The notes: generated by a model not told the origin, from the sequence alone. Counted from the stretch's first letter, positions 1 to 6,787 are shown. The stretch: 9,991 nucleotides of DNA from Bifidobacterium breve (GCA_945900705.1 CAMDKJ010000052.1:1-9991), one strand, 5' to 3'. Translations and numbers: made by a program.

Positions 1-616
1 GTTCTGGATCTTTGGCGAATAACTCAATCAGCAACGGGGTGTTGACCGGTCCGGGAGAAAGTGCATTGACTCGCACTCCCGAGCGCGCAAATTGCACACC
101 GAGTTCGCGGCTCATAGCCAGCACTCCACCCTTTGATGCGGTGTAAGAAATCTGCGAAGTGGCGGCGGCCATGGTGGCGACAAAGGAGGCCGTGTTGATA
201 ATCGACCCTTTACCTTGCTCGAGCATGTAGGGCAGGACAGCCTTGCAACATAAGAAGACAGATGTCAGGTTCACCTCTTGCACTCGCCGCCAGGCATCGA
301 TCCCTGTCTCGAGGATGGAATCGTCATCGGGTGGAGAAATACCTGCGTTATTAAAAGCGATATCGATGCTGCCGTAGGTGTCCTTGGCGGCCTGAAACAT
401 GGCAGCAACTTGATCGGCATTGGTGACGTCGGTCTTGATAAAAAGTCCACCGACTTCAGCAGCAGCCGCCTCGCCGCTGGTTGGGTCTAGGTCACCGATT
501 ACCACCTTGGCGCCTTCGTCGGCAAGTCGTCGAACGGTGGCCAAGCCGATACCGCTTGCCCCACCGGTGATGACCGCTACGCGGCCCTCAAGACGTCGAC
601 ATTTGCTGTCACTCAT
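1..616 (-). CDS. Short-chain dehydrogenase/reductase (SDR), C-terminus cut off by window edge
   Basis: NAD(P)-dependent classical SDR; 205 residues are visible and the C-terminus lies beyond base 1. Seen: the dinucleotide-binding motif TGGASGIG (residues 17-24), an acidic residue after beta-2 (D42) suggesting NAD preference, NNAG (89-92), the active-site Asn of the EVNLTS segment (N116), Ser144, YTASK with Tyr158 and Lys162, and PGPVNTPLL after the catalytic helix. The catalytic tetrad is therefore complete. The start is the ATG at 616-614, preceded by GAGG at 624-621. It lies 44 bases behind the aldehyde dehydrogenase on the same strand, so probably the third gene of the glnA4 operon, equivalent to the SDR next to aldC in mycobacteria (Rv2857c, from memory). 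Automatic annotation would probably say 3-oxoacyl-ACP reductase, but the context suggests an alcohol dehydrogenase acting on a gamma-glutamyl amino alcohol. Family certain; substrate inferred. Confidence 0.88.
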   Translation of the reverse strand, partial: MSDSKCRRLEGRVAVITGGASGIGLATVRRLADEGAKVVIGDLDPTSGEAAAAEVGGLFIKTDVTNADQVAAMFQAAKDTYGSIDIAFNNAGISPPDDDSILETGIDAWRRVQEVNLTSVFLCCKAVLPYMLEQGKGSIINTASFVATMAAATSQISYTASKGGVLAMSRELGVQFARSGVRVNALSPGPVNTPLLIELFAKDPE

Positions 617-660
617 GATTCCTCAATTCTTTATCAGTAGTCCCACTAGCGGTTGCTGAA

Positions 661-2019
661 TTAATCTTCGGTGCTCAAGAACACGTTTTTGGTTTCAGTG
701 AACGCATCGAGTGCATCTGGTCCGAGTTCACGACCTAGGCCTGAGCGCTTGAAACCACCAAATGGGGTCCAGTACCTGACCGAGGAGTGGGAGTTAACCG
801 ACAGGTTGCCAGCTTCGATACCGCGGGCTACCCGAAGTGCGCGACCGACATCGCGGGTCCAAATTGACCCTGACAGACCAAACTCGGAGTCATTTGCCAA
901 AGCGATGCCGTCGGCCTCATCCTCAAAAGCGGTGACGACAACAACCGGGCCGAAAATTTCTTCGCGAAAGGCCCGCGCATCAGGTGCTACCGGCGCGAGC
1001 ACGGTGGGGGCGAACCAGTAGCCGGGCCCCGTTGGGCAACTACCCCGGAAGGCAATTGGCGCATCACTTGGCACGTAGGAAGAAACGGTGTCATGTTGCG
1101 CCCGTGAGATAAGTGGCCCCATTTCGGTTTGCTCAAGTGTTGGATCGCCAACAACTACGCCCTTTACGGCAGTTTCAAAAAGCTCCATGAAGCGATAGAA
1201 GACCGATCGCTGAACCAAAATGCGCGAGCGAGCGCAGCAATCCTGTCCAGCATTATCGAACACCCCATAAGGGGCTGTGGCCGCAGCCTTTTCGATATCG
1301 GCGTCGGCGAAAATAATGTTGGCGCTCTTACCACCGAGTTCTAGGGTTACCGGCTTAATCTGTGGTGCGCAACCGGCCATAACCGCAGCGCCCACTGCTG
1401 TTGAGCCGGTGAAGACCACTTTGCGAACGAGCGGATTGTCAACAAACCGTTGCCCAACGATCGAACCCTTGCCGGGTAGCACGATGAAGACGTCCTCGGG
1501 GATACCGGCTTCAAGGGCGAGTTCACCGAGCCTGATCGCGGTCAGGGGCGTCAATTCAGCTGGTTTCAAAACCACGGTGCATCCTGCGGCCAAGGCGGGA
1601 GCAAAACCCCAACCGGCAATCGGCATCGGGAAATTCCAGGGGACGATGACACCAACTACGCCGATAGGCTCCTTGAAAGTAATGTCAACACCACCTGGCA
1701 CTGGGATCTGCTGCCCGAACAGCCGCTCGGGGGCACCGGAGTAATAGTTGAGGACATTGGCGACGTTATTTGCTTCCCACCGGGCGTTGCCTATGGTGTG
1801 ACCGGAGTTCTTGACCTCAAGTTGGGCAAGTTCCTCAGCGTGGTCGCGCACCACATTTGAAAATCTGCGCAGCAAGTTTGCTCGATCACCCGGAGAAACA
1901 CCTCGCCAAGATTCAAAGGCCGCATTAGCGCGCGCAATTGCCTGATCGGCTTCATCGGCTGAGGTAGCGGCGACGTTAGCAACAATCTCTTCAGTGGCCG
2001 GGTTAATTACGGCGTGCAT
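661..2019 (-). CDS. NAD(P)-dependent aldehyde dehydrogenase, AldC-like, of the gamma-glutamylamine pathway
   Basis: Oxidises an aldehyde to its carboxylic acid in the cytoplasm. At 452 residues it is slightly short for the ALDH superfamily (usually about 480-500) because the N-terminus begins directly at the INPATEE strand. Seen: PWNFP with the oxyanion Asn129, LKPAELTP (cofactor-binding lysine K152), FTGSTAVG (203-210), ELGGKS with general-base Glu227, GQDCCARSR with nucleophile Cys261, EEIFGPV (353-359), and a C-terminal FGGFKRSGLGRELG. All catalytic residues are present. The ATG at 2019-2017 has GGGAG at 2029-2025. It lies 42 bases after glnA4 and 44 before the SDR. From memory it resembles M. 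tuberculosis AldC (Rv2858c), including GVFDNAGQDCCARSR and SVNSHSS. By analogy with gamma-glutamylamine catabolism it should oxidise gamma-glutamyl aldehydes (gamma-glutamyl-aminoacetaldehyde or gamma-glutamyl-aminobutyraldehyde). The substrate is inference. Confidence 0.9.
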   Translation of the reverse strand: MHAVINPATEEIVANVAATSADEADQAIARANAAFESWRGVSPGDRANLLRRFSNVVRDHAEELAQLEVKNSGHTIGNARWEANNVANVLNYYSGAPERLFGQQIPVPGGVDITFKEPIGVVGVIVPWNFPMPIAGWGFAPALAAGCTVVLKPAELTPLTAIRLGELALEAGIPEDVFIVLPGKGSIVGQRFVDNPLVRKVVFTGSTAVGAAVMAGCAPQIKPVTLELGGKSANIIFADADIEKAAATAPYGVFDNAGQDCCARSRILVQRSVFYRFMELFETAVKGVVVGDPTLEQTEMGPLISRAQHDTVSSYVPSDAPIAFRGSCPTGPGYWFAPTVLAPVAPDARAFREEIFGPVVVVTAFEDEADGIALANDSEFGLSGSIWTRDVGRALRVARGIEAGNLSVNSHSSVRYWTPFGGFKRSGLGRELGPDALDAFTETKNVFLSTED

Positions 2020-2061
2020 TTCATCTCCCGAGTAGTGAATTCTGCGGTGATAGTGCTGGGC

Positions 2062-3426
2062 TTAGAGTCGCTCGAAACTGCGGTACCGCTCCCAGTCGGT
2101 CACGGCCTTGCCAAATGCGGCAAGTTCTACTTTCGCCATGTTGGTGTAGTGGGCCTGCACTGCGGCACCGAAAGTCTCAGTGATCCAAGGTGAAGACTCC
2201 CATAGTTTCAGTGAGTCGCGCATGTCAGAAGCCACGTGGGCTGAATCACTCGAGTAGGCATTGCCTTCGAACTCCGGCTCCAGAGGCAAGTTGCGCTCGA
2301 TGCCATCAAGGCCGGCCGCGATCATCCCGGCGACGGCGAGATACGGATTTACATCACCGCCTGGAACTCGGTTCTCAAGTCGAAGTGATTGACCGTGGCC
2401 GACGAGCCGGAAAGCGCAGGTGCGGTTATCGCGACCCCAGCGCACCGCGGTCGGCGCGAAGGAACCTGGCACGAAGCGTTTGTACGAGTTGATCTGGGGA
2501 GCATAAAGAAGTGTCAGTTCGTCAATATGTGCCAACTGGCCGGCGATGAAGGCTTTACCCAAGGCCGACATACCTGACGGGTCATTGTCATCAGCCATCA
2601 CCATCGAGCCATCGTTGCCGCGGAAGGAAAGATGGATGTGACATGAGCTGCCTTCCCGCTCATTGAACTTTGCCATGAAGGTTAGAGATACCCCTTCTTG
2701 AGCGGCAATCTCCTTGGCCCCGGTTTTGTAAACCACATGGTTGTCGCAGGTGGCTAGCGCCCCTGTGTACTTGAAAGCGATCTCATGCTGACCAAGATTA
2801 CATTCACCTTTTGCGCTCTCAACGGTCATACCGGCCGTGGTCATCTCATTCCGGATGCGGCGAAGAAGGGGTTCAACCCTTGCGGTACCGAGCATCGAAT
2901 AGTCAACGTTATAAAGATTTGCCGGAGTGAGATCGCGGTAGCCGCTCTCCCATGCCTCCTCGTAGGAATCCAGAAAAACAATGAACTCAAGTTCGGTGCC
3001 AACAAATGCGCCCATGCCGGCATCGGCAAGTCGGGCAAGTTGCCCTCGCAGGATTTGCCGGGGTGAGGCGACCACGTCAGAGCCGTCCTCCCAAAGCACA
3101 TCGCACAGCACACCGACGGTGCCGGGCTGCCAGGGCTGGTAATGCAAGGTGCCGAGGTCGGGGCGCATCACGAGGTCGCCGTACCCCGTCTCCCAAGATG
3201 ACATCTCGTAGCCGTTGACGGTGTTCATGTCAACGTCGACGGCGAGAAGGTAGTTGCACCCTTCGGTGCCGTGGCCGAGTATTTCGTCGACAAAAAAATG
3301 TGCATGGATGCGCTTGCCCTGGAGGCGCCCTTGCATATCGGTGATTGCTACCGCCACCGTGTCGATGGTGCCGGCCTCGACTTCGCGCTTGAGGGTTTCA
3401 ACATCAAGTCGGGCAATGCGAGCCAT
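2062..3426 (-). CDS. glnA4: Glutamine-synthetase-like gamma-glutamylamine ligase (GlnA4 type)
   Basis: ATP-dependent ligase of the GSI fold that joins glutamate to an amine. It is 454 residues, a normal length. The N-terminal beta-grasp domain (about 20-110) carries TDMQGRLQGKRI (29-40) where true glutamine synthetases have an ammonium-pocket DGSS segment. This is the pattern of PuuA-like enzymes that take amines instead of ammonia. Catalytic motifs: E145 and E147 (GTELEF), E208 and E215 (KGECNLGQHE), H263/H265 (CHIHLS), NSYKRFVPG with R317, WGRDNR (330-335), and RLENRVPGG with E351 and R353. No KNLYxLP adenylylation site is seen, so GlnE-type control is unlikely. The start ATG (3426-3424) follows a strong GGAGGT. 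It is the first gene of the minus-strand operon and divergent from a choline/ethanolamine-kinase-like gene. S. coelicolor GlnA4 is a gamma-glutamylethanolamide synthetase and GlnA3 a polyamine enzyme, so either amine class is possible here; ethanolamine is favoured by the neighbours. Confidence 0.87.
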   Translation of the reverse strand: MARIARLDVETLKREVEAGTIDTVAVAITDMQGRLQGKRIHAHFFVDEILGHGTEGCNYLLAVDVDMNTVNGYEMSSWETGYGDLVMRPDLGTLHYQPWQPGTVGVLCDVLWEDGSDVVASPRQILRGQLARLADAGMGAFVGTELEFIVFLDSYEEAWESGYRDLTPANLYNVDYSMLGTARVEPLLRRIRNEMTTAGMTVESAKGECNLGQHEIAFKYTGALATCDNHVVYKTGAKEIAAQEGVSLTFMAKFNEREGSSCHIHLSFRGNDGSMVMADDNDPSGMSALGKAFIAGQLAHIDELTLLYAPQINSYKRFVPGSFAPTAVRWGRDNRTCAFRLVGHGQSLRLENRVPGGDVNPYLAVAGMIAAGLDGIERNLPLEPEFEGNAYSSDSAHVASDMRDSLKLWESSPWITETFGAAVQAHYTNMAKVELAAFGKAVTDWERYRSFERL

Positions 3427-3431
3427 TTACT

Positions 3432-3437
3432 ACCTCC
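3432..3437 (-). promoter_or_regulatory. Ribosome binding site of glnA4
   Basis: GGAGGT on the minus strand, five bases (AGTAA) before the ATG at 3426. It is the strongest Shine-Dalgarno of the left operon and supports this start. Confidence 0.75.
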
Positions 3438-3566
3438 GGGTCGCGATCATCACTCAGGACCCCAACCCTGCCCTATGAAGGACTCCTTTAGCGTTCCGGC
3501 CCCCGAATTAGTCATCGCCGAAGAAGGTATTTAGCTCGATGGTGACCTACGCTGCCATTTATGGAC
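3438..3566. promoter_or_regulatory. Divergent intergenic control region between glnA4 and the kinase-like gene
   Basis: The 150 bases between the two divergent start codons must hold promoters for both transcripts. No convincing -35/-10 pair is recognised. A TATTTA at 3528-3533 could serve as a plus-strand -10 and TAAATA on the other strand overlaps it, but no TTGACA-like -35 is correctly spaced. The clearest symmetric element is AAGGA-C-TCCTT at 3478-3488, extendable with one mismatch to 3476-3490. It sits roughly 50 bases upstream of the glnA4 start and could be an operator. No classical GlnR box was found by eye. Confidence 0.4.
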
Positions 3567-3570
3567 GAGG
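3567..3570 (+). promoter_or_regulatory. Ribosome binding site deciding the GTG start at 3577
   Basis: GAGG lies six bases before GTG 3577. The nearby ATG at 3561 is in another frame and runs into TGA at 3582, so the GTG is the supported start. Confidence 0.6.
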
Positions 3571-3576
3571 TGTCAG

Positions 3577-4503
3577 GTGGTTGACCCATTCGCTCTGCTG
3601 CCACCCGCAGATGCTGCTCGGATAGCTAAATTAGCCTGCGTCCGAAATGCCAGCGCGGTCTCGGTTTTGGCCGGCGGGATCACCAACCGCAACTACAAGG
3701 TGACAACCCCGGCCGGAATTGTCGTCGTTCGACTCTCCGATTCTGGGTCGTCAGTGCTCGCGATTGATCGTGACAACGAGCACCTGAATTCAATCTCCGC
3801 CGCGGTCTGCGGAGCCGGAGCACCCGTAATCGAGTATTTACCCGAGGCTGGCGCCTTGGTCGTCGGCTGGATCGAAGGACGAACGTATACCGAAGCTGAT
3901 GTTCGTAATCCGGTGAACTTGCCGAGAATCGCTGCGGCGTGTCGGCTACTGCACGCCGGCCCACGATTTGTCAGTGACTTTAATATGTTCGACATCCAGG
4001 CTCGCTATTTATCGCTGGTGCAAGCCGAGGGGTATCGGTTACCCGCACGGTACCTGGATCTCATGCCGGCATTTGCGCGTATGCGAGCCGCGATGGAGGT
4101 GCACCCAGAGCCTGCGGTGCCCTGCAATAACGATCTGCTGGCAGCAAATTTCATTGATGGGGGCGACAGGCTTTGGCTCATCGACTATGAATATTCGGGC
4201 AACAATGAAGCAAGCTTTGAGCTCGGCAATATCTGGAGTGAATCCACCCTGCATTCAAAGTTGTTGGAGGTGCTCGTCGAAAGTTATTGGGGGCAGCACT
4301 TGCCGGGTAAGACGGCCCGGGCCCGTCTTTGGGGGTTGGCATCTCAGTACGGCTGGACCTTATGGGCGGCTATCCAAACATCGATTAGCCCGATCGATTT
4401 TGATTATTGGGCATGGGGGATGGAGAAATATGATCGGGCGGTCGCTGAGTTCGATAGTCCGGGTTTTGAGCGGTTATTGCTTGACGTTGCAACCGGCCAC
4501 TAA
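3577..4503 (+). CDS. Choline/ethanolamine-kinase-like phosphotransferase (APH fold)
   Basis: Predicted cytoplasmic kinase of the aminoglycoside phosphotransferase / choline-ethanolamine kinase fold (LicA-like), 308 residues. Seen: the nucleotide loop GGITNRNYKV (33-42), VVVRL (49-53) with an Arg where a conserved ATP-contacting Lys or Arg sits, the catalytic loop CNNDLLAANF (183-192) with catalytic Asp186 and metal-binding Asn191, and the DFG-equivalent LIDYEYSGNN with Asp203. The usual His of the HxD motif (HNDLLxxN) is Asn184; the other catalytic residues are kept, so activity is plausible. The start is GTG with GAGG six bases upstream. It is divergent from glnA4 and followed 149 bases later by the APC permease, which suggests that the imported substrate is an amino alcohol. 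Phosphorylation of choline or ethanolamine is an inference; another small amine alcohol or a sugar amine is possible. Confidence 0.8.
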   Translation: MVDPFALLPPADAARIAKLACVRNASAVSVLAGGITNRNYKVTTPAGIVVVRLSDSGSSVLAIDRDNEHLNSISAAVCGAGAPVIEYLPEAGALVVGWIEGRTYTEADVRNPVNLPRIAAACRLLHAGPRFVSDFNMFDIQARYLSLVQAEGYRLPARYLDLMPAFARMRAAMEVHPEPAVPCNNDLLAANFIDGGDRLWLIDYEYSGNNEASFELGNIWSESTLHSKLLEVLVESYWGQHLPGKTARARLWGLASQYGWTLWAAIQTSISPIDFDYWAWGMEKYDRAVAEFDSPGFERLLLDVATGH

Positions 4504-4558
4504 CGAAATGGGTGCCTAGCCCTTGGGCGTGTCGAATTAGCCGGAAATCACTGCGGGA

Positions 4559-4582
4559 GGACACTCAGTGCCAATAGTGTCC
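4559..4582 (+). repeat. Inverted repeat / hairpin 1 in the permease leader
   Basis: GGACACT (4559-4565) and AGTGTCC (4576-4582) are exact reverse complements around a 10-base loop. A nested CACT-C-AGTG palindrome occupies 4562-4570. It could be a DNA operator or the first stem of a leader RNA. Confidence 0.55.
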
Positions 4583-4585
4583 CTC

Positions 4586-4618
4586 TCGCGGGGGTCGCAA
4601 GGTGCGAAACCCTCGCGA
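4586..4618 (+). promoter_or_regulatory. Hairpin 2 in the permease leader, possible structured RNA
   Basis: TCGCGGGGGT (4586-4595) pairs with ACCCTCGCGA (4609-4618) along ten positions, one of them a G-U wobble in RNA. An inner CGC/GCG stem (4596-4598 with 4604-4606) closes the loop AAGGT. Only three bases separate it from hairpin 1. It is followed by AAATGACATT and not by a U-run, so it is not an intrinsic terminator. It ends 22 bases before the AGGAGG of the permease gene, close enough to affect translation or mRNA stability. No known riboswitch class was recognised. Confidence 0.5.
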
Positions 4619-4640
4619 AATGACATTGCCCGCGTTACTG

Positions 4641-4646
4641 AGGAGG
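4641..4646 (+). promoter_or_regulatory. Ribosome binding site deciding the permease start
   Basis: A perfect AGGAGG lies six bases before GTG 4653. It moves the start from an in-frame ATG at 4602, which lies inside hairpin 2 and has no Shine-Dalgarno, to the GTG. Confidence 0.8.
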
Positions 4647-4652
4647 ACAACG

Positions 4653-6302
4653 GTGGCAGACCAATCGACCCTGAGTGCCGATGAACAACAGTTGGCAGAT
4701 CTGGGATATAAGCAGGAATTGAACCGAAGTTGGTCTGGATTTTCTAACTTCGCGATCTCGTTCTCGATCATCTCGATCCTGGCAGGTTGCTTCACTACTT
4801 TCTATTTCGGCTGGAATAACGGCGGCCCGATCGCTATTTCGTTGGGCTGGCCAATTATCGCGGCACTAATTTTGATAATTGGTTTCTGTATGTCAGAACT
4901 AGTTTCGGCATACCCAACCAGTGGCGGCATCTACTGGTGGGCGAGCAAGCTGGGTAGCGTAAAAGCCGGTTATTACACCGGTTGGCTGAACCTCGTGGGC
5001 CTGATCGCAATTGTCGCCTCGGTGGCATATGGGGCCGCCACCTTCTTTGACTACAGCATCTCCAGATTCAGTGAGTCTTGGGCTGCGGGGTACTCGCTCG
5101 AGCGGGTATTCGTCATCTTCCTTTGTATCTTGGCACTGACGGCACTCGCAAATATTTTCTCAAGTCGCCTGTTAGCTGTCTTCAACAACATCTCGGTGTG
5201 GTGGCACGTTATTGGCGCGGCCATCATCGTGATCATCCTGCTCTTCTTCTTGAAGGAGGGGGCAACCCACTGGGGTGTTACCGACGTTTTCACCGGAAAG
5301 GTCAATAACACCTTCGGACTCTTCGGCAGCGGCGATGGCGCTATCAATGGCGCTGGCACCAACGGCCCGGGCTTCTGGTTCTACGTATTGCCACTGGGTT
5401 TCTTGCTCACCCAGTACACAATCACCGGCTATGACGCCTCGGCGCACCTTTCCGAAGAGACCAATGGCGCGGCTAATGCGGCGGCCAAAGGCATCTGGCG
5501 CTCAATCTTCTACTCGGCGATTGGCGGTTGGGTACTCCTGCTTCTATTCCTGTTCGCCGTTCAGGATCCAATCGCGGTTTCGGCCGGTGGTGGTGGTGTC
5601 CAAGTCATCCTCGACCAAGCGCTCACTCCGCAGATGTCCGGCAGTGTGCTGCTAATTGCAACGATCGGGCAGTTGTTCTGCACGACGGCCTGCCTCACCT
5701 CGGCCTCGCGAATGCTGTTCGCGTTCAGCCGTGACGGTGCGGTACCAGGTGCCAAGTTGTGGGCCCGGGTCAACAAAGCCAAGACGCCGGTTTACGCCGT
5801 GGTGGCGGTGACCGTCGCAGGGTTGATTTTGACCTTGCCGGCTCTGTGGAAAGTAAATATCGGCAGCGCAGAAGAGCCGATCTACACCGTGACCGCGTTC
5901 TTCGCGGTGGTATCGATCGGAGTGCTCGGGCTGTATCTGGCCTTCGCTATCCCGATTTACTACCGCTGGAAGAAGGGCGCTGATTTCAAGCAGGGGACAT
6001 GGAACTTAGGAAACAAGTGGAAGTGGATGGCGCCGATCGCAGTTATTGAGATCCTGGTTACCTCTGTCTACTTCATCTTGCCGCTGTACCCGGCTGGAGC
6101 ACCGCCCTTTATGCGCGGTTTCCTCGGCGCACCAAGTGCGGAGGAAGTCCCATTTGATTGGAAGTCGGTCAACTATGCCCCACTGGTAATGGGGACGATC
6201 TTGATCGCACTTTGGATCGGCTGGCATGTGTCGGCCAAGAAGTGGTTCACCGGCCCCAAGATGACGATTGACCAACCCGCCGGTGTTTCATCGGCCGACT
6301 AA
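4653..6302 (+). CDS. APC-superfamily amino acid/choline (ACT) family permease
   Basis: Inner-membrane secondary transporter of 549 residues from the GTG start, the expected length. About 12 hydrophobic segments are visible: roughly 32-53, 57-80, 106-130, 150-172, 180-200, 240-260, 283-303, 330-352, 377-397, 410-434, 457-478 and 508-526. Family signatures are SWSGFSNFAISFSIISILAG near the N-terminus, SAYPTSGGIYWW (85-96) after TM2, GYDASAHLSEET (259-270) and SRMLFAFSRDGAVPG (352-366). The opening LGYKQELNR is typical of the ACT branch (GABA, choline and similar permeases, BAT1/UGA4/HNM1-like). It follows the kinase-like gene on the same strand and ends in the strong terminator at 6366-6410. 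With the kinase and GlnA4 as neighbours, an amine such as ethanolamine, choline or a polyamine is the likeliest cargo; an amino acid cannot be excluded. An upstream in-frame ATG (4602) would add 17 residues but lacks a ribosome binding site. Confidence 0.88.
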   Translation: MADQSTLSADEQQLADLGYKQELNRSWSGFSNFAISFSIISILAGCFTTFYFGWNNGGPIAISLGWPIIAALILIIGFCMSELVSAYPTSGGIYWWASKLGSVKAGYYTGWLNLVGLIAIVASVAYGAATFFDYSISRFSESWAAGYSLERVFVIFLCILALTALANIFSSRLLAVFNNISVWWHVIGAAIIVIILLFFLKEGATHWGVTDVFTGKVNNTFGLFGSGDGAINGAGTNGPGFWFYVLPLGFLLTQYTITGYDASAHLSEETNGAANAAAKGIWRSIFYSAIGGWVLLLLFLFAVQDPIAVSAGGGGVQVILDQALTPQMSGSVLLIATIGQLFCTTACLTSASRMLFAFSRDGAVPGAKLWARVNKAKTPVYAVVAVTVAGLILTLPALWKVNIGSAEEPIYTVTAFFAVVSIGVLGLYLAFAIPIYYRWKKGADFKQGTWNLGNKWKWMAPIAVIEILVTSVYFILPLYPAGAPPFMRGFLGAPSAEEVPFDWKSVNYAPLVMGTILIALWIGWHVSAKKWFTGPKMTIDQPAGVSSAD

Positions 6303-6325
6303 ATCGGCCTTGAGCGCGAGCGCAA

Positions 6326-6361
6326 GGGCTTTCATCAGCCCCCGCAGGGCTAAGGGTTAGC
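6326..6361 (+). repeat. Chain of short overlapping hairpins after the permease gene
   Basis: Three small inverted repeats follow one another: GGGCT/AGCCC (6326-6341, loop TTCATC), the alternative AGCCC/GGGCT (6337-6351), which shares the AGCCC arm, and GCTAA-GGG-TTAGC (6349-6361). The first two are mutually exclusive. They precede the main terminator and may stabilise the mRNA 3' end or be chance. Confidence 0.35.
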
Positions 6362-6365
6362 AAAG

Positions 6366-6410
6366 TCGGCGGGTGGACACCTGCAAGTGTCCACCCGCCG
6401 AATTTATTTT
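6366..6410 (+). terminator. Strong rho-independent terminator, probably bidirectional
   Basis: A 15-bp perfect stem (6366-6380 with 6387-6401; core GGCGGGTGGACAC) has the six-base loop CTGCAA and is followed by ATTTATTTT on the plus strand. It ends the permease transcript. Read from the minus strand, the same stem comes just after the TAA of the DUF309 gene and is followed by CTTTGC, a poorer U-run, so it may also end the convergent operon. The plus-strand T-tract overlaps the DUF309 stop codon. Confidence 0.9.
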
Positions 6411-6787
6411 GCGGCCAGGTCTTTTAGCGACGCCATCACTAATTCGGCATCAACGGGGTCGACAATCTCGCAGCCACTGAGTAACTCGATGGCTCGGGCA
6501 GCCACTTCCCGACTGCCTTTTGGGTTACCTCGAGCTTGGTGGGTGAGTGCTGCTCCCCACTGGGCTAGTGCTCGCCAGCAGTCGCGTTCGCCGGGCGGGC
6601 AGCAGCGCCAACGCTGCTCGAAAACTTCATGGGCATGAAATGGCAAATCTTGATTCAGATAGCTAGTCGCTTCATCCCACGCAGTGGCACTTGAAATGTC
6701 GTCGCGTTCCGGCACAGTGGCAACTATTTGATGCGCAGGCGCGTCGAGAGCCAGTGGGCGGCCGTAACGATCACGCGGGCGTGTCAT
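6404..6787 (-). CDS. DUF309 family protein
   Basis: Small cytoplasmic protein of 127 residues belonging to the DUF309 helical family, whose function is unknown. Seen: an N-terminal RPRDRYGRPL stretch typical of the family, then the signature HAHEVFEQRW (51-60), with H53, E54, E57 and W60 on one helix. Next come WRALAQWGAALTHQARGN (71-88), with conserved-looking W71, AQ, H83 and RGN. The His/Glu cluster could bind a metal; that is a guess. The ATG at 6787-6785 begins only five bases after the alpha/beta hydrolase stop and has no clear Shine-Dalgarno of its own, so translation is probably coupled to the upstream gene. It is the last gene of the acs-nhaA operon and ends inside the convergent terminator. 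Confidence 0.82.
   Translation of the reverse strand: MTRPRDRYGRPLALDAPAHQIVATVPERDDISSATAWDEATSYLNQDLPFHAHEVFEQRWRCCPPGERDCWRALAQWGAALTHQARGNPKGSREVAARAIELLSGCEIVDPVDAELVMASLKDLAAK

Noticed and set aside
1277..1744. 155-residue plus-strand open frame opposite the aldehyde dehydrogenase
   Set aside because: It is antisense to a gene with complete ALDH motifs, its composition is Ser/Thr/Pro/Ala-rich without a recognisable domain, and it has no ribosome binding site.
3563..3572. GGACGAGGTG, resembling part of the guanidine-III (ykkC-III) riboswitch
   Set aside because: Only this decamer matches. The rest of the pseudoknot consensus is missing, and the stretch is explained by the ribosome binding site of the following gene.
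3968..4519. 183-residue open frame overlapping the kinase-like gene
   Set aside because: It is an out-of-frame reading of the kinase gene on the same strand, rich in Cys, Arg and Trp, and has no family resemblance.
4519..4528. GCCC-TT-GGGC repeat after the kinase-like gene as a terminator
   Set aside because: Four-base-pair stem, two-base loop and no T-run; too weak to call.
4602..4652. Upstream ATG adding 17 residues to the permease
   Set aside because: It lies inside hairpin 2 and has no Shine-Dalgarno, while GTG 4653 has a perfect AGGAGG six bases upstream and gives the usual family N-terminus.
5586..5598. GGT triplet run in the permease gene as a microsatellite
   Set aside because: It is a short run encoding a glycine-rich loop (AGGGGV) and keeps the frame; nothing suggests phase variation.
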